Shown: positions 41,528 through 49,946, counted from the stretch's first letter. The stretch is DNA of 64,000 bases from an uncultured Collinsella sp. (GCA_900540875.1 UQHT01000008.1:1-64000); one strand, 5' to 3'. A program made the numbers and translations. Notes: generated by a model from the letters alone, not told the origin.

Positions 41528-41589
41528 TATGTTCCCGAACGTGAACTTAGCTAAGGCAACTGGCGTTATGTTCCCGAACGTGAACATAA
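41528..41589. repeat. tandem palindromic repeats TATGTTCCCGAACGTGAAC
   Basis: Identical 19-base copies at 41528-41546 and 41567-41585 are spaced 39 bp apart. The second extends to the perfect palindrome TTATGTTC-N8-GAACATAA (41566-41589). They look like paired protein-binding sites, but they lie after the kinase stop and not in front of a gene. Confidence 0.75.
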
Positions 41590-41641
41590 CTATGAGGCTC
41601 AAATGGATCTCCCAAAACAAAAACGTGCAGCCCAAACAAAA

Positions 41642-41667
41642 CGTGCCGCCCCAAACGGGGCGGCACG
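41642..41667. terminator. GC-rich terminator hairpin
   Basis: CGTGCCGCCCC and CGGGGCGGCACG form an 11-bp stem with an AAA loop, followed by CCATCTTTT on the plus strand. It probably ends the two-component operon. Confidence 0.75.
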
Positions 41668-41707
41668 CCATCTTTTATCAGCCAACTCGCTGAAGTAAGG
41701 CTGCGAA

Positions 41708-41800
41708 GGCCGCGAGGCCGGGAGGGGTTTCCTAAGGGCACATCCCGCAGCCGCAACGCGGCGAGGACGTGCCCGTGGAAACCCCGCAGGCCCCGCGGCC
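41708..41800. repeat. long composite hairpin downstream of uspA
   Basis: Arms at 41708-41741 and 41769-41800 share GGCCGCG-GGCC, GGGGTTTCC and GGGCAC blocks in order, with small internal loops; a GCCGC-AAC-GCGGC hairpin sits at the apex. The result is a 93-base near-continuous stem. It lies 13 bases past the end of the leftward uspA gene and may be its 3' structure or a structured RNA. Confidence 0.7.
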
Positions 41801-41813
41801 GGTGGGAGCAACG

Positions 41814-42251
41814 CTACTTTACGACCAAAATGTCGCAGTCGGTATTGCGCAGCAGGAACGTCGAAATCGAACCCAGAAGCGCATACTTGATCGAGGACAG
41901 GCCGCGAGCGCCGCAGAGCACCAGGTCGGGCTTGACCACGTCGAGCATCTCGTCTTTGAGCGTCTCGCGAATACGACCGGCGCGTATCATGACCTCGACC
42001 TCGGGAATATCGGGATTGGCCTTGGCCTCTTCGAGCTGCTTTTCGATGGAGTTCTTAAAGGCCTCCTCCAGACCGTTGACCAAATCGACCGGATAGGAGC
42101 CGGCGCTCTCGAGCGCCGTGGAATCGATAACGTGGCCGATAATCAGCTTGGCGCCGTTGTTCGCGGCGACCTTGATGGCGCGTGCGAGCACAAAATCCTG
42201 CTGCTCAGTACCGTCGAGTGAAACAAATACCTTGGTGTAACCCTCGTTCAT
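41814..42251 (-). CDS. universal stress protein (UspA family)
   Basis: This 145-residue protein has the Usp fold: TKVFVSLDGTEQQDFVLARA at the start, GAKLIIGHVID in the middle and the ATP-binding-type C-terminal motif LVLCGARGLSSIKYALLGSISTFLLRNTDCDILVV. The GxRGxx(9)GSxS pattern needed for ATP binding is present in near-canonical form. GGAGGAAACC precedes the ATG. It is monocistronic and divergent from uppP. Confidence 0.93.
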   Translation of the reverse strand: MNEGYTKVFVSLDGTEQQDFVLARAIKVAANNGAKLIIGHVIDSTALESAGSYPVDLVNGLEEAFKNSIEKQLEEAKANPDIPEVEVMIRAGRIRETLKDEMLDVVKPDLVLCGARGLSSIKYALLGSISTFLLRNTDCDILVVK

Positions 42252-42500
42252 GGTTTCCTCCTTGGTCTATCGCACGGGCGCGGGGCTCGTGCGTCGGGCG
42301 GGCGCGGGTGCGTTGACCGCCGGACACTTTATCTTGTTGCAGTTATACCCAAGGATTTCGGTTTAACTGCTCGCAATTCTGTGAACGGGCGAGTTTTTTG
42401 GTAAGGGTAGGCGCGGTCGCACCGCCAACGGTTGATAATGGGACATCGCCCGCATCGTCCGCAGAACATCTACCGGCGGGTGTCTAACGAGGGGGTCCCT

Positions 42501-43481
42501 TTGGATATTATCGAGCTTCTAAAATCTGCCTTCATGGGCCTGGTCGAGGGCATCACCGAATGGCTGCCCGTTTCGTCGACGGGCCACATGATCTTGGTGG
42601 ACGAGTTCGTCAAGATGAACGTGAGCGAGACGTTCTGGAATATGTTCCTGGTCGTGATTCAGCTCGGCGCCATTCTGGCCGTCTGCGTGCTGTTTTTCCA
42701 CGAGCTCAACCCGTTCTCGCCCAGCAAGGGCAAGGAGGGCCGTCGCGACACCTGGGTGCTGTGGGGCAAGATTGTGCTCGGTTGCATTCCTGCGGCGGCG
42801 ATCGGCCTGCCGCTCAACGACTGGATGGAGGAGCATTTCTACAACGCTCCCGTCGTGGCGCTGGCGCTCATTGTGTACGGCGTGCTGTTTATCGTGATCG
42901 AGAACTGGCGCGCGAGCAAGCGCGAGGAAATGGCCGTTGCCGGTTCGTTTGGTTCGCGTGCTGTGGTGTCGGGTGGACGTCCCGCCGGTGCGCACTTTGC
43001 GGCGCCCCCCACGGCTACCGCTGAGGATGAGGACGATGACGAGAATCTGGACTTTGGTTCCATCGCCACGCTCGAGGACCTCAGCTGGAAGACTGCGCTG
43101 GGTATCGGCTGCTTCCAGGTGCTTTCGCTGGTGCCTGGTACGTCTCGCTCCGGTTCTACCATCATCGGCGGCCTGCTTTTGGGCTGCACGCGCTCGGTGG
43201 CGTCTAAGTTTACGTTCTTCCTGGCTATTCCTGTTATGTTTGGCGCGAGTGCGCTCAAGCTGGTCAAGTACTTCATCAAGGGCGGCACGTTCGGCACCAA
43301 CGAGATCGCCATCTTGGGCGTGGGCTGCGTTGTGGCCTTTGTGGTTTCGCTCATCGCCATCAAGTGGCTCATGGGCTTCGTCCGCCGTCACGACTTCAAG
43401 TGCTTCGGCGTCTACCGCATCATCCTGGGCATCGTAGTGCTCGCATACTTCTTCGTTCTGGAGCCCATGCTCGGCCTGTAA
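42501..43481 (+). CDS. uppP: undecaprenyl-diphosphatase
   Basis: This 326-residue polytopic membrane enzyme recycles the lipid carrier for cell-wall synthesis and gives bacitracin tolerance. Both catalytic motifs are present: EGITEWLPVSSTGHMIL near the N-terminus and PGTSRSGSTIIGGLLLG in the second half. A TTG start at 42501, just after GAGGGGG, gives the canonical MDIIELLKSAFMG; the ATG at 42432 would add a 23-residue tail not expected in the family. A charged insert (about residues 140-185) rich in Ala/Asp/Glu is longer than usual. It lies one gene away from a BceRS-like system. Confidence 0.93.
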   Translation: MDIIELLKSAFMGLVEGITEWLPVSSTGHMILVDEFVKMNVSETFWNMFLVVIQLGAILAVCVLFFHELNPFSPSKGKEGRRDTWVLWGKIVLGCIPAAAIGLPLNDWMEEHFYNAPVVALALIVYGVLFIVIENWRASKREEMAVAGSFGSRAVVSGGRPAGAHFAAPPTATAEDEDDDENLDFGSIATLEDLSWKTALGIGCFQVLSLVPGTSRSGSTIIGGLLLGCTRSVASKFTFFLAIPVMFGASALKLVKYFIKGGTFGTNEIAILGVGCVVAFVVSLIAIKWLMGFVRRHDFKCFGVYRIILGIVVLAYFFVLEPMLGL

Positions 43482-43525
43482 CTTGGTTGACGCTGCGCGG
43501 CGGCCAGAGCGACAACTTGTCATTC

Positions 43526-43569
43526 AAAGAGGGTGGCATGACCAAAAGGTCTATGCTGCCCTCTTTTTT
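43526..43569 (+). terminator. intrinsic terminator after uppP
   Basis: AAAGAGGG and CCCTCTTT arms enclose a further GGCATGACC/GGTCTATGCT pairing, and TTTTTT follows. The signal is strong and well placed, 44 bases after the stop. Confidence 0.9.
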
Positions 43570-43708
43570 GGGCGATGGGGTGGGTCCGATGGTGGCGCAC
43601 GGAGTCGTGGTGTGATTTGCGTCGGTGTCCGCGCGGCTCGGTATACTGGTACGGCTCAAACTATGGCGCTGCCCGCAGGCGCGCCGTCCGTCAGATGAGG
43701 AGTCGCCC

Positions 43709-46609
43709 ATGACCCAGCCCCTGCCCTGGGAAAAGAACACTGCCGCGCCCGTGCCGCCCGCGCCGGAACCCGTGCCGCTCGATGCATACACCGCCCCCGC
43801 TGCGCCGGAGCCCGAGCTCGTTCCGCTCGACATCTACGACGCTCCCGCGCCGGCGCCCAAGCCCGCCAAGCCGCTCGTCGACATCGACAGCCTTAATCCC
43901 GCCCAGCGCGAGGCGGTCCTGTCCACCGAGGGCCCGTTGCTGGTGCTCGCCGGCGCCGGCTCGGGCAAGACCCGCGTCTTGACCTTCCGCATCGCACATA
44001 TGCTCGGCGACCTGGGTGTTAAGCCTTGGCAGGTTCTTGCCATCACGTTTACCAACAAGGCTGCGGCCGAGATGCGCGAGCGTCTGGCGGCACTCATTCC
44101 CAGCGGCACCCGTGGCATGTGGGTGTGCACCTTCCATGCCATGTGCGTGCGCATGCTGCGCGAGGACGCCGACCTGCTGGGCTACACCGGCCAGTTCACC
44201 ATCTACGATGACGACGACTCAAAGCGCATGGTGCGCGACATTATGCAGGCGCTCGGCATCGAGCAAAAGCAGTTCCCCATCAACATGATCCGCAGCAAGA
44301 TCAGCTCTGCTAAAAACGCCATGATCGGGCCCGAGGACATGCTCAAGAGCGCCGATAGCCCCAACGACAAAAAGGCCGCGCAAGTCTACCTGGAGCTGGA
44401 GCGCCGCCTGCGCGCCGCCAACGCGATGGACTTCGACGACCTGCTCGTGCGCACGCTCGAGCTACTGCGCACCCGCCCCGAGGTGCTCGACAAGTACCAA
44501 GAGCGCTTCCGCTACATTAGCGTCGACGAATATCAGGACACCAACCACGTCCAGTACGAAATCGCCAACCTGCTGGCCGCCAAGTACCAAAACCTCATGG
44601 TCGTGGGCGACGACGACCAGTCCATTTATAGCTGGCGTGGCGCCGACATCACCAACATCCTGGACTTTGAGCAGGACTTTAAAAACTGCAAGACCGTCAA
44701 GTTGGAGCAGAACTATCGCTCCACGGGTCACATCCTGAGCGCCGCCAATGCCGTTGTTCGCCACAACTCGCAGCGCAAGGACAAGCGCCTGTTTACGGCC
44801 GAGGGCGATGGCGAGAAGATTCAGGCTTTCCAGGCAAGCGACGAGCGCGACGAAGGTCGCTGGATTGCCGGCGAGATCGAAAAGCTGCATGCCAAGGGTA
44901 CGAGCTACGACGATATCGCCGTGTTCTACCGCACCAACGCCCAGTCGCGTATCCTCGAAGATATGTTCCTGCGCGCGGGCGTGCCCTACAAGATCGTCGG
45001 CGGCACGCGATTCTTCGACCGCGCCGAGATTCGCGACGTCATGGCCTATCTCAAGATGATCGTGAACCCGGCCGACGAGATGAGCGTCAAGCGCGTCATC
45101 AACACGCCGCGCCGCGGCATCGGCTCCACCTCGATCCAAAAGATCGAGCAGCTGGCGCGCGACAACCGCTGCTCGTTCTTCCAGGCCTGCGAGATCGCAA
45201 CAGCCGAGACGGGCATGTTTAGTGCCAAGGTGCGCAACGGTCTGTCGAGTTTTGTGGCGCTGGTGCGCGAGGGCCGCCGCATGGACGGCGAGCTCAAGGA
45301 TGTCGTCGAGATGATTGTCGATAAGACGGGCCTGCTGCAGGCGTTTCGCGCCGAGGGCACCATGGAGTCCGAGAGCCGCGCCGAGAACATCCAGGAATTC
45401 CTGGGCGTCGCCGCCGAATTTGAGGAGACGCACGAGGATATCGAGGGTACGCTCGAGAGTCTAGAAGAGCTGCGCGCGGCCGGTGTTGCCGACGTGCCGT
45501 CCGTCGCCGAGTCCGAGTCCGTCGTGGTGAGTGCGCCCGCGCCCGAGCCGGGGCCGTCCGCTCCGGCATCCTCGTTTGAGGCACTTGTCGGCGCGCGTGA
45601 CGCCGCGGGCTCCAATCCGCTCGATAGCCTAGCCGCCCCGGCGCTCTCGCCGCAGGATGCCTTGGCCGCCGCCATCGCGGGCAACGCGTATGCCGTGCCA
45701 ACAGAGCTACCGGCGGGCGCCGTGCATGCCGACGAGATCGAGCGCACCTACGGTCCGCTCACCTGTAAGGCACTGCCGGCACTCATGGAGTGGCTGGCCC
45801 TGCGCTCCGACTTGGATTCCCTGGCCGGCGAGACGCATGCCATTACCATGATGACCATCCACTCCGCCAAGGGCCTGGAGTTCCCGGCGGTGTTCGTGGC
45901 CGGCATGGAGGAGGGTATCTTCCCGCACGTGCACGACTTTGGCGGCAGCGATGACCCGGGCAAGCTCGAGGAGGAGCGTCGCCTGGCCTACGTTGCCATC
46001 ACGCGTGCCCGTAAGCGCCTGTTCCTGACCTATGCGGCCACGCGTCGCACCTACGGCTCGACCTCTGCCAACCCGCGCTCTCGTTTCCTCAACGAGATTC
46101 CGTTTGAGGATATCGAGTTTAGCGGTATCGGTTCTGCCGGTTTTGAGGGCACGGGCTGGGAGAAGCGCGGCGACCGTCACGGCACCTTTGGCTCGGGCAT
46201 GGGCTCGGATATGTATGGCGGCAAGGTGTTCGGTTCGCATACGCGCTCGACCGGCGGTTCCGGTTCGCGCGGCGGATCGAGCTTCGACGATTTCTTTGGT
46301 GGCAGCACCTATGGCACCGAGCGCCATCGCGGGGTTTCGCCCGACGCCGGCCGTGTTGCCTCGACCTTTGGCTCGGGCGCGCCGCGAGCCAAAAAGCCGT
46401 CGTCCAAGGTGTCGCCGACGGTGGAGCGCAAGGTCGATCGCGCCAGCGCGTCGCAGGACTTTGCCGCGGGCGATACCGTGAGCCACAAGACCTTTGGCAC
46501 GGGTACCGTGATCTCGGTCGCCGGAGACATGATCGAGGTCCAGTTCGAAAAGACCGGCCAGACTAAAAAGCTCATGAAGGGCTTTGCACCGATCGTCAAG
46601 TTGTCGTAA
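43709..46609 (+). CDS. pcrA: UvrD/PcrA-family ATP-dependent DNA helicase
   Basis: This 966-residue SF1A 3'-5' helicase has a Pro/Ala-rich N-terminal extension of about 70 residues, then LNPAQREAV, Walker A AGAGSGKTRVLTFR, TFTNKAA, DEYQDTN, GDDDQSIYSWRGAD, LEQNYRST and, near residue 710, TIHSAKGLEFPAVF and VAITRARKRLFLTYA. An Ala/Ser/Pro-rich insert lies at about residues 600-670. The C-terminus ends in a Tudor-like domain (DTVSHKTFGTGTVISVAGDMIEVQF) typical of PcrA. It acts in repair and replication-fork clearance. GATGAGGAG precedes the ATG at 43709. Confidence 0.95.
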   Translation: MTQPLPWEKNTAAPVPPAPEPVPLDAYTAPAAPEPELVPLDIYDAPAPAPKPAKPLVDIDSLNPAQREAVLSTEGPLLVLAGAGSGKTRVLTFRIAHMLGDLGVKPWQVLAITFTNKAAAEMRERLAALIPSGTRGMWVCTFHAMCVRMLREDADLLGYTGQFTIYDDDDSKRMVRDIMQALGIEQKQFPINMIRSKISSAKNAMIGPEDMLKSADSPNDKKAAQVYLELERRLRAANAMDFDDLLVRTLELLRTRPEVLDKYQERFRYISVDEYQDTNHVQYEIANLLAAKYQNLMVVGDDDQSIYSWRGADITNILDFEQDFKNCKTVKLEQNYRSTGHILSAANAVVRHNSQRKDKRLFTAEGDGEKIQAFQASDERDEGRWIAGEIEKLHAKGTSYDDIAVFYRTNAQSRILEDMFLRAGVPYKIVGGTRFFDRAEIRDVMAYLKMIVNPADEMSVKRVINTPRRGIGSTSIQKIEQLARDNRCSFFQACEIATAETGMFSAKVRNGLSSFVALVREGRRMDGELKDVVEMIVDKTGLLQAFRAEGTMESESRAENIQEFLGVAAEFEETHEDIEGTLESLEELRAAGVADVPSVAESESVVVSAPAPEPGPSAPASSFEALVGARDAAGSNPLDSLAAPALSPQDALAAAIAGNAYAVPTELPAGAVHADEIERTYGPLTCKALPALMEWLALRSDLDSLAGETHAITMMTIHSAKGLEFPAVFVAGMEEGIFPHVHDFGGSDDPGKLEEERRLAYVAITRARKRLFLTYAATRRTYGSTSANPRSRFLNEIPFEDIEFSGIGSAGFEGTGWEKRGDRHGTFGSGMGSDMYGGKVFGSHTRSTGGSGSRGGSSFDDFFGGSTYGTERHRGVSPDAGRVASTFGSGAPRAKKPSSKVSPTVERKVDRASASQDFAAGDTVSHKTFGTGTVISVAGDMIEVQFEKTGQTKKLMKGFAPIVKLS

Positions 46610-46616
46610 TCCCGGC

Positions 46617-46745
46617 GGACCCGGGCGGGCGTATGGGGCAACATCGCCTGCTCGGACAGTCCTGCTCGCACGGAGAGCACATTAAGTGCTCTCCGGCTCG
46701 TGCGGAACTCGCGATCGATGTTGCCCCATACGCCCGCCCGGGTCC
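46617..46745. repeat. 129-bp palindrome with perfect 30-bp arms
   Basis: The 30 bases at 46617-46646 (GGACCCGGGCGGGCG...) are exactly reverse-complemented at 46716-46745. The interior holds a second hairpin (GGAGAGCAC at 46672-46680 with GTGCTCTCC at 46686-46694). It begins 7 bases after the pcrA stop. There is no T-run, so its size and symmetry exceed those of a terminator. Confidence 0.9.
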
Positions 46746-46830
46746 TTAGGTAACGTTACTGGACGAGCGTTGCTTTGCCCGTTCGTTTTTTGGTCTGGAG
46801 AGCCGGGTGGGCTGAATACTTAGACATGGC

Positions 46831-46876
46831 AAGGGACTCCTCCGTTGATGAACGGGGGAGCCCCTTGTTTTGTTTT
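46831..46876 (+). terminator. intrinsic terminator
   Basis: AAGGGACTCCTCCGTT pairs with AACGGGGGAGCCCCTT (two wobbles or mismatches), and GTTTTGTTTT follows on the plus strand. It probably ends the pcrA transcript beyond the large palindrome. It lies close to the end of the convergent manA gene. Confidence 0.8.
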
Positions 46877-46891
46877 GGTTGTTGTTGCGAC

Positions 46892-47824
46892 CTAGAGGTG
46901 GCTGATGATCAGTTCCATCTTGCCTTTGAGGTCAATGGAGCTGACGGTACTGGGTGCCAGCAGGTGACTGCCCTTGTGGACGGGGTCGCCGCAGACGGTG
47001 CCTTCGCCGTCGATGACCGACAGGCACATGAAGGGCCAGCGCTGCTCGAGGGTCTTGCTGCCGTCGACGCGCACGCGATCGACGGTGTAGCAGGGGTTGG
47101 ACTCGAGCTCGGTCACGCCATCGACCTCGGGCGCGGTCACCGTGCCGTCGGTCGGAGCCTGCGCGTTAAAGTCGATGCAATCGAGGCTCTGCTCAATGTG
47201 CAGCGGGCGCAGCTTGCCGTCGGTGCCGGGGCGGTCGTAGTCGTACAGGCGATACGTCACGTCGCTCGATTGCTGCGTCTCTAAAATGAGCGTGCCGGTC
47301 TTGATGGCGTGCACGGTACCGGAATCAATCTGGAAAAAGTCACCCTTGTGAATCGGCAGCACGTTGAGCATGTCGTCCCAGCGGCCGTCTTCGATCATCT
47401 GTGCGGCCTCGGCACGATCCTTGGCGCGCTGCCCGACGATAATCGTGGCGCCGGGCTCGCAGTCCAGCACGTACCAGCACTCGGTCTTGCCCAGGCTACC
47501 GTTCTCATGCTCGGCGGCGTACTCGTCGTCGGGGTGAATCTGGATCGAAAGGTCGTCCTTGGCGTCCAGGATCTTAATGAGCAGCGGGAACTCCTTGCCC
47601 TCGCAGTTGCCAAAGAGCTCGCGGTGCTCGGCCCACAGCCACGACAGTGTGTGGCCGGCATACGGGCCCTCCGCGATCTGGCAGTCGCCGTTGGGGTGGG
47701 CCGAGATAGCCCAACACTCACCGATGGGACCCTCGGGAATGTCGTAACCAAATACGGTTTCGAGCTGGCGGCCGCCCCAGATCTTCTCGTGGAAAATCGG
47801 CGTCAGTTTAATCAAATCGGACAT
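46892..47824 (-). CDS. manA: mannose-6-phosphate isomerase (type I)
   Basis: This 310-residue cupin enzyme interconverts mannose 6-phosphate and fructose 6-phosphate. Zinc ligands are in LSIQIHPDDEYA (Gln and His), GKTECWYVL (Glu) and IDSGTVHAIKTG (His). FHEKIWGGRQLET is the typical N-terminus. The ATG at 47824 has GGGAG at 7 bases, better than the in-frame ATG two codons upstream. It follows the gntR-type gene by 75 bases on the same strand, so the two are probably one unit. It could serve the mannose-family PTS at the window start. Confidence 0.95.
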   Translation of the reverse strand: MSDLIKLTPIFHEKIWGGRQLETVFGYDIPEGPIGECWAISAHPNGDCQIAEGPYAGHTLSWLWAEHRELFGNCEGKEFPLLIKILDAKDDLSIQIHPDDEYAAEHENGSLGKTECWYVLDCEPGATIIVGQRAKDRAEAAQMIEDGRWDDMLNVLPIHKGDFFQIDSGTVHAIKTGTLILETQQSSDVTYRLYDYDRPGTDGKLRPLHIEQSLDCIDFNAQAPTDGTVTAPEVDGVTELESNPCYTVDRVRVDGSKTLEQRWPFMCLSVIDGEGTVCGDPVHKGSHLLAPSTVSSIDLKGKMELIISHL

Positions 47825-47899
47825 GTTCATACTCCCATGGTGTTGCGCGGCCGCCCGCTCTAATCGAGTCATAACGAGCGCCCGCATGACTACAAAAAC

Positions 47900-48619
47900 C
47901 TATGCCAACGTTACGTTGTGCAGCTCAAAGCGGTCGCCGACGTTGCGCGAAATCGAGTACTCAAAGGCGTTGCCGCTATCCAAAAAGCCAATCTGGTTGA
48001 GTTCGAGCAGGGGAGCGCCGGGTTTGGTGCCCAGACGCTCGGCCTCTTCCTCGGTTGCCGCCACGGCGCGGATGGTGCGGTGGAAGCTCGAAATCTTCAG
48101 CCCGCATTGCTCGCGGATAAAGCTATAGACCGATCCGTATAGGTCCTTCTTTTTAAGGCCCGGTATCAGCTCGAGAGGCATGTAGGTGTACTCGATGACG
48201 ATGGGCTTCTCGTCGACCTGGCGCACGCGCACGATGTGATAGGCAAAGTCGTCCTCGGCAATTCCCAGCTGAGTTGCGACGTCCGCTGGTGGATTGACAA
48301 TCGAGAAATCGTAGACCACCGAGGTCACCTTCTCCCCGCGGTGCTCATACGAAAAGCCCTGGGCGCGGTCGTTTTTGCCCTGGAAAAACGCCTGGTCGGG
48401 AAGACCCGCCGTGTCCTTAACGTAGGTGCCCGACCCGCGACGGCTGGTAACAAGACCCTCCTCGGTGATCTGCTCGATCGCGCGCTTGACGGTGATCTTG
48501 GAAACGCTATAGAGCTCGCAGAACTCAACGACGGTGGGTAGCTTGTCGCCCGGTTTAAGAGCGCCGTCCTCGATGCTTCGACGGATATCTGCAGCTATCG
48601 CCTCGTATTTGGGAATCAT
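47900..48619 (-). CDS. GntR/HutC-family transcriptional regulator with UTRA domain
   Basis: This 239-residue regulator has an N-terminal winged helix (PKYEAIAADIRRSIEDGALKPGDKLP; SKITVKRAIEQITEEGLVTSRRGSGTYV) and a C-terminal UTRA ligand domain ending FLDSGNAFEYSISRNVGDRFEL. HutC-subfamily proteins usually sense phosphorylated sugars or related ligands. It is co-oriented with manA and divergent from a ROK kinase, so a sugar-phosphate ligand is likely. AAAGGAGG precedes the ATG. Confidence 0.93.
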   Translation of the reverse strand: MIPKYEAIAADIRRSIEDGALKPGDKLPTVVEFCELYSVSKITVKRAIEQITEEGLVTSRRGSGTYVKDTAGLPDQAFFQGKNDRAQGFSYEHRGEKVTSVVYDFSIVNPPADVATQLGIAEDDFAYHIVRVRQVDEKPIVIEYTYMPLELIPGLKKKDLYGSVYSFIREQCGLKISSFHRTIRAVAATEEEAERLGTKPGAPLLELNQIGFLDSGNAFEYSISRNVGDRFELHNVTLA

Positions 48620-48739
48620 GGAACCTCCTTTCCGGCTTGATTGAGTACAGAAGAAAGTATAGTCAACACCTAAGCATCCCTATTGCGTTTTTGAAAAGTT
48701 CGAGAAAGGTTTAATTAAAAAACGCTTCTCTTTAAAAAC

Positions 48740-48751
48740 TAGAGCGCTCTA
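48740..48751. promoter_or_regulatory. candidate GntR operator
   Basis: TAGAGCGCTCTA is a perfect palindrome set in AT-rich sequence (AAAAAC on the left, AATGAATA on the right), 121 bases upstream of the gntR start and 209 bases before the ROK kinase. Autoregulation by the neighbouring GntR protein is inference. Confidence 0.4.
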
Positions 48752-48867
48752 AATGAATATGCACTCGAATAATGTGGTATTGAGCAAATTGATTGGCTCG
48801 AGGACGGGGCTGGGCTGTTTTGCCGCCCAGCGAACCGAATCTCATGCTTTGAGTTTCCCCAGATAAA

Positions 48868-48902
48868 ACCCGCCAAAACAAACCTGTCCCTTTTTGGCAG
48901 GT
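48868..48902. repeat. 35-bp REP-like hairpin, family A (reverse orientation)
   Basis: It is the reverse complement of the element at 8545-8579 with 33 of 35 bases matching (differences at positions 4 and 12). The arms ACCCGCCAAAA and TTTTGGCAGGT pair with one wobble. It lies 58 bases upstream of the ROK kinase start. Confidence 0.85.
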
Positions 48903-48959
48903 TTTTGCCTGGGGAGCGGTACCATACAAGCAATGTTTAAACGAGAAAGGCGGGCTCCC

Positions 48960-49913
48960 ATGGAACCTAAGCAGTACTACATCGGCATTGACGTCGGCGG
49001 CACTTCGGTTAAGGAGGGCCTGTTCGACGAGGACGGCAACCTGCTGGCCAAGGCCAGCGTGCCCACGCCTCCCATCGTTGACGCTGCGGGCTTTGCCGCG
49101 GTGACCGAAGCTATCGACCAGGTGGTCGCCAAGGCCCAGATTCCGCGCGCCTTTGTGGCGGGCATTGGCCTGGCAGTTCCGTGCCCCATCCCGGCATCGG
49201 GCGATGCCAAGGTCAAGGCCAACATTGCCATTAACCTGCCTGAGCTAAGAGTCGCCATTCAGGAGCACTGCCCCGACGCGGTCGTTAAGTACGAGAACGA
49301 TGCCAACGCCGCTGCCATGGGCGAGGCCTGGCTCGGCTCTGCCAAGGGCGTACAGAACGTGGTGATGGTCACCATTGGTACCGGCGTGGGTGGCGGCGTT
49401 ATCGTCAACGGCGACGTGGTGTCGGGCGTTGTGGGCGCCGGCGGCGAGATTGGCCACATGTGCCTGAACCCCGAAGAGGAGCGCACCTGCGGCTGCGGCG
49501 GACATGGCCACCTGGAGCAGTATTCCAGCGCCACCGGCGTGGTGAGCAACTACCTTGCCGAGTGCAAAAAGGCCGGCGTCGAGCCCATCGAGCTCACTGG
49601 GCCTTCTGATTCCAAGGACGTGTTCCAGGCCTGCCGCGAGGGCGACAAGCTCGCGCTGGCCGCGGCCGATACCATGGCCGACTATCTCGGCCGCGCACTG
49701 GCGCTTATCGCCAACGTGGTTGATCCCGAGATGTTCCTCATCGGCGGCGGCGCCTCCGCCTCGGCCGATGTCTACCTCGACAAGGTCCGCGAGCACTTTA
49801 AGCAGTACGCGCTTTCCGCCTCGCGCGAGACGCCCATTAAGGTCGCTTCGCTCGAAAACGACGCCGGCATCATCGGTGCCGCCTACGTAGCCCTGCGCGC
49901 CGCCGGCAAATAG
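48960..49913 (+). CDS. ROK-family sugar kinase (glucokinase-like)
   Basis: This 317-residue kinase phosphorylates a hexose, probably glucose. It has the ATP loop YIGIDVGGTSVKEGLFDE, the sugar-binding YENDANAAAMGE, the phosphate loop VTIGTGVGGGVIVNG and the ROK signature ending GAGGEIGHMCLNPEEERTCGCGGHGHLEQY. In the zinc motif the usual third cysteine (CxCGxxGCxE) is a histidine. It is divergent from gntR-manA. AAAGG precedes the ATG at 48960; an ATG at 48933 is possible. Confidence 0.92.
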   Translation: MEPKQYYIGIDVGGTSVKEGLFDEDGNLLAKASVPTPPIVDAAGFAAVTEAIDQVVAKAQIPRAFVAGIGLAVPCPIPASGDAKVKANIAINLPELRVAIQEHCPDAVVKYENDANAAAMGEAWLGSAKGVQNVVMVTIGTGVGGGVIVNGDVVSGVVGAGGEIGHMCLNPEEERTCGCGGHGHLEQYSSATGVVSNYLAECKKAGVEPIELTGPSDSKDVFQACREGDKLALAAADTMADYLGRALALIANVVDPEMFLIGGGASASADVYLDKVREHFKQYALSASRETPIKVASLENDAGIIGAAYVALRAAGK

Positions 49914-49946
49914 TTGGTGCAAGGGGGACAGGTTACTTTGCACCAA
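49914..49946. repeat. hairpin with GGGACAGGTT core
   Basis: TTGGTGCAA (49914-49922) pairs perfectly with TTGCACCAA (49938-49946); the loop holds GGGGGACAGGTTAC. It starts right after the ROK stop. A partial second unit (TGGTGCAAAAGGGACAG) follows to 49965. The shared core links it to family A, though the stem sequence differs. Confidence 0.75.

Larger units (their letters stand above)
48620..48959. other. divergent regulatory gap between gntR and the ROK kinase
   Basis: This 340-base gap is AT-rich near gntR and contains the perfect 12-bp palindrome TAGAGCGCTCTA (48740-48751), a candidate operator, and the family-A repeat at 48868-48902. No gene is seen. Clear promoter boxes could not be assigned. 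Confidence 0.5.

Noticed and set aside
43709..46609. RecB/AddA-type helicase-nuclease
   Set aside because: The length, motif spacing and C-terminal Tudor-like domain fit PcrA; no nuclease motif is present.
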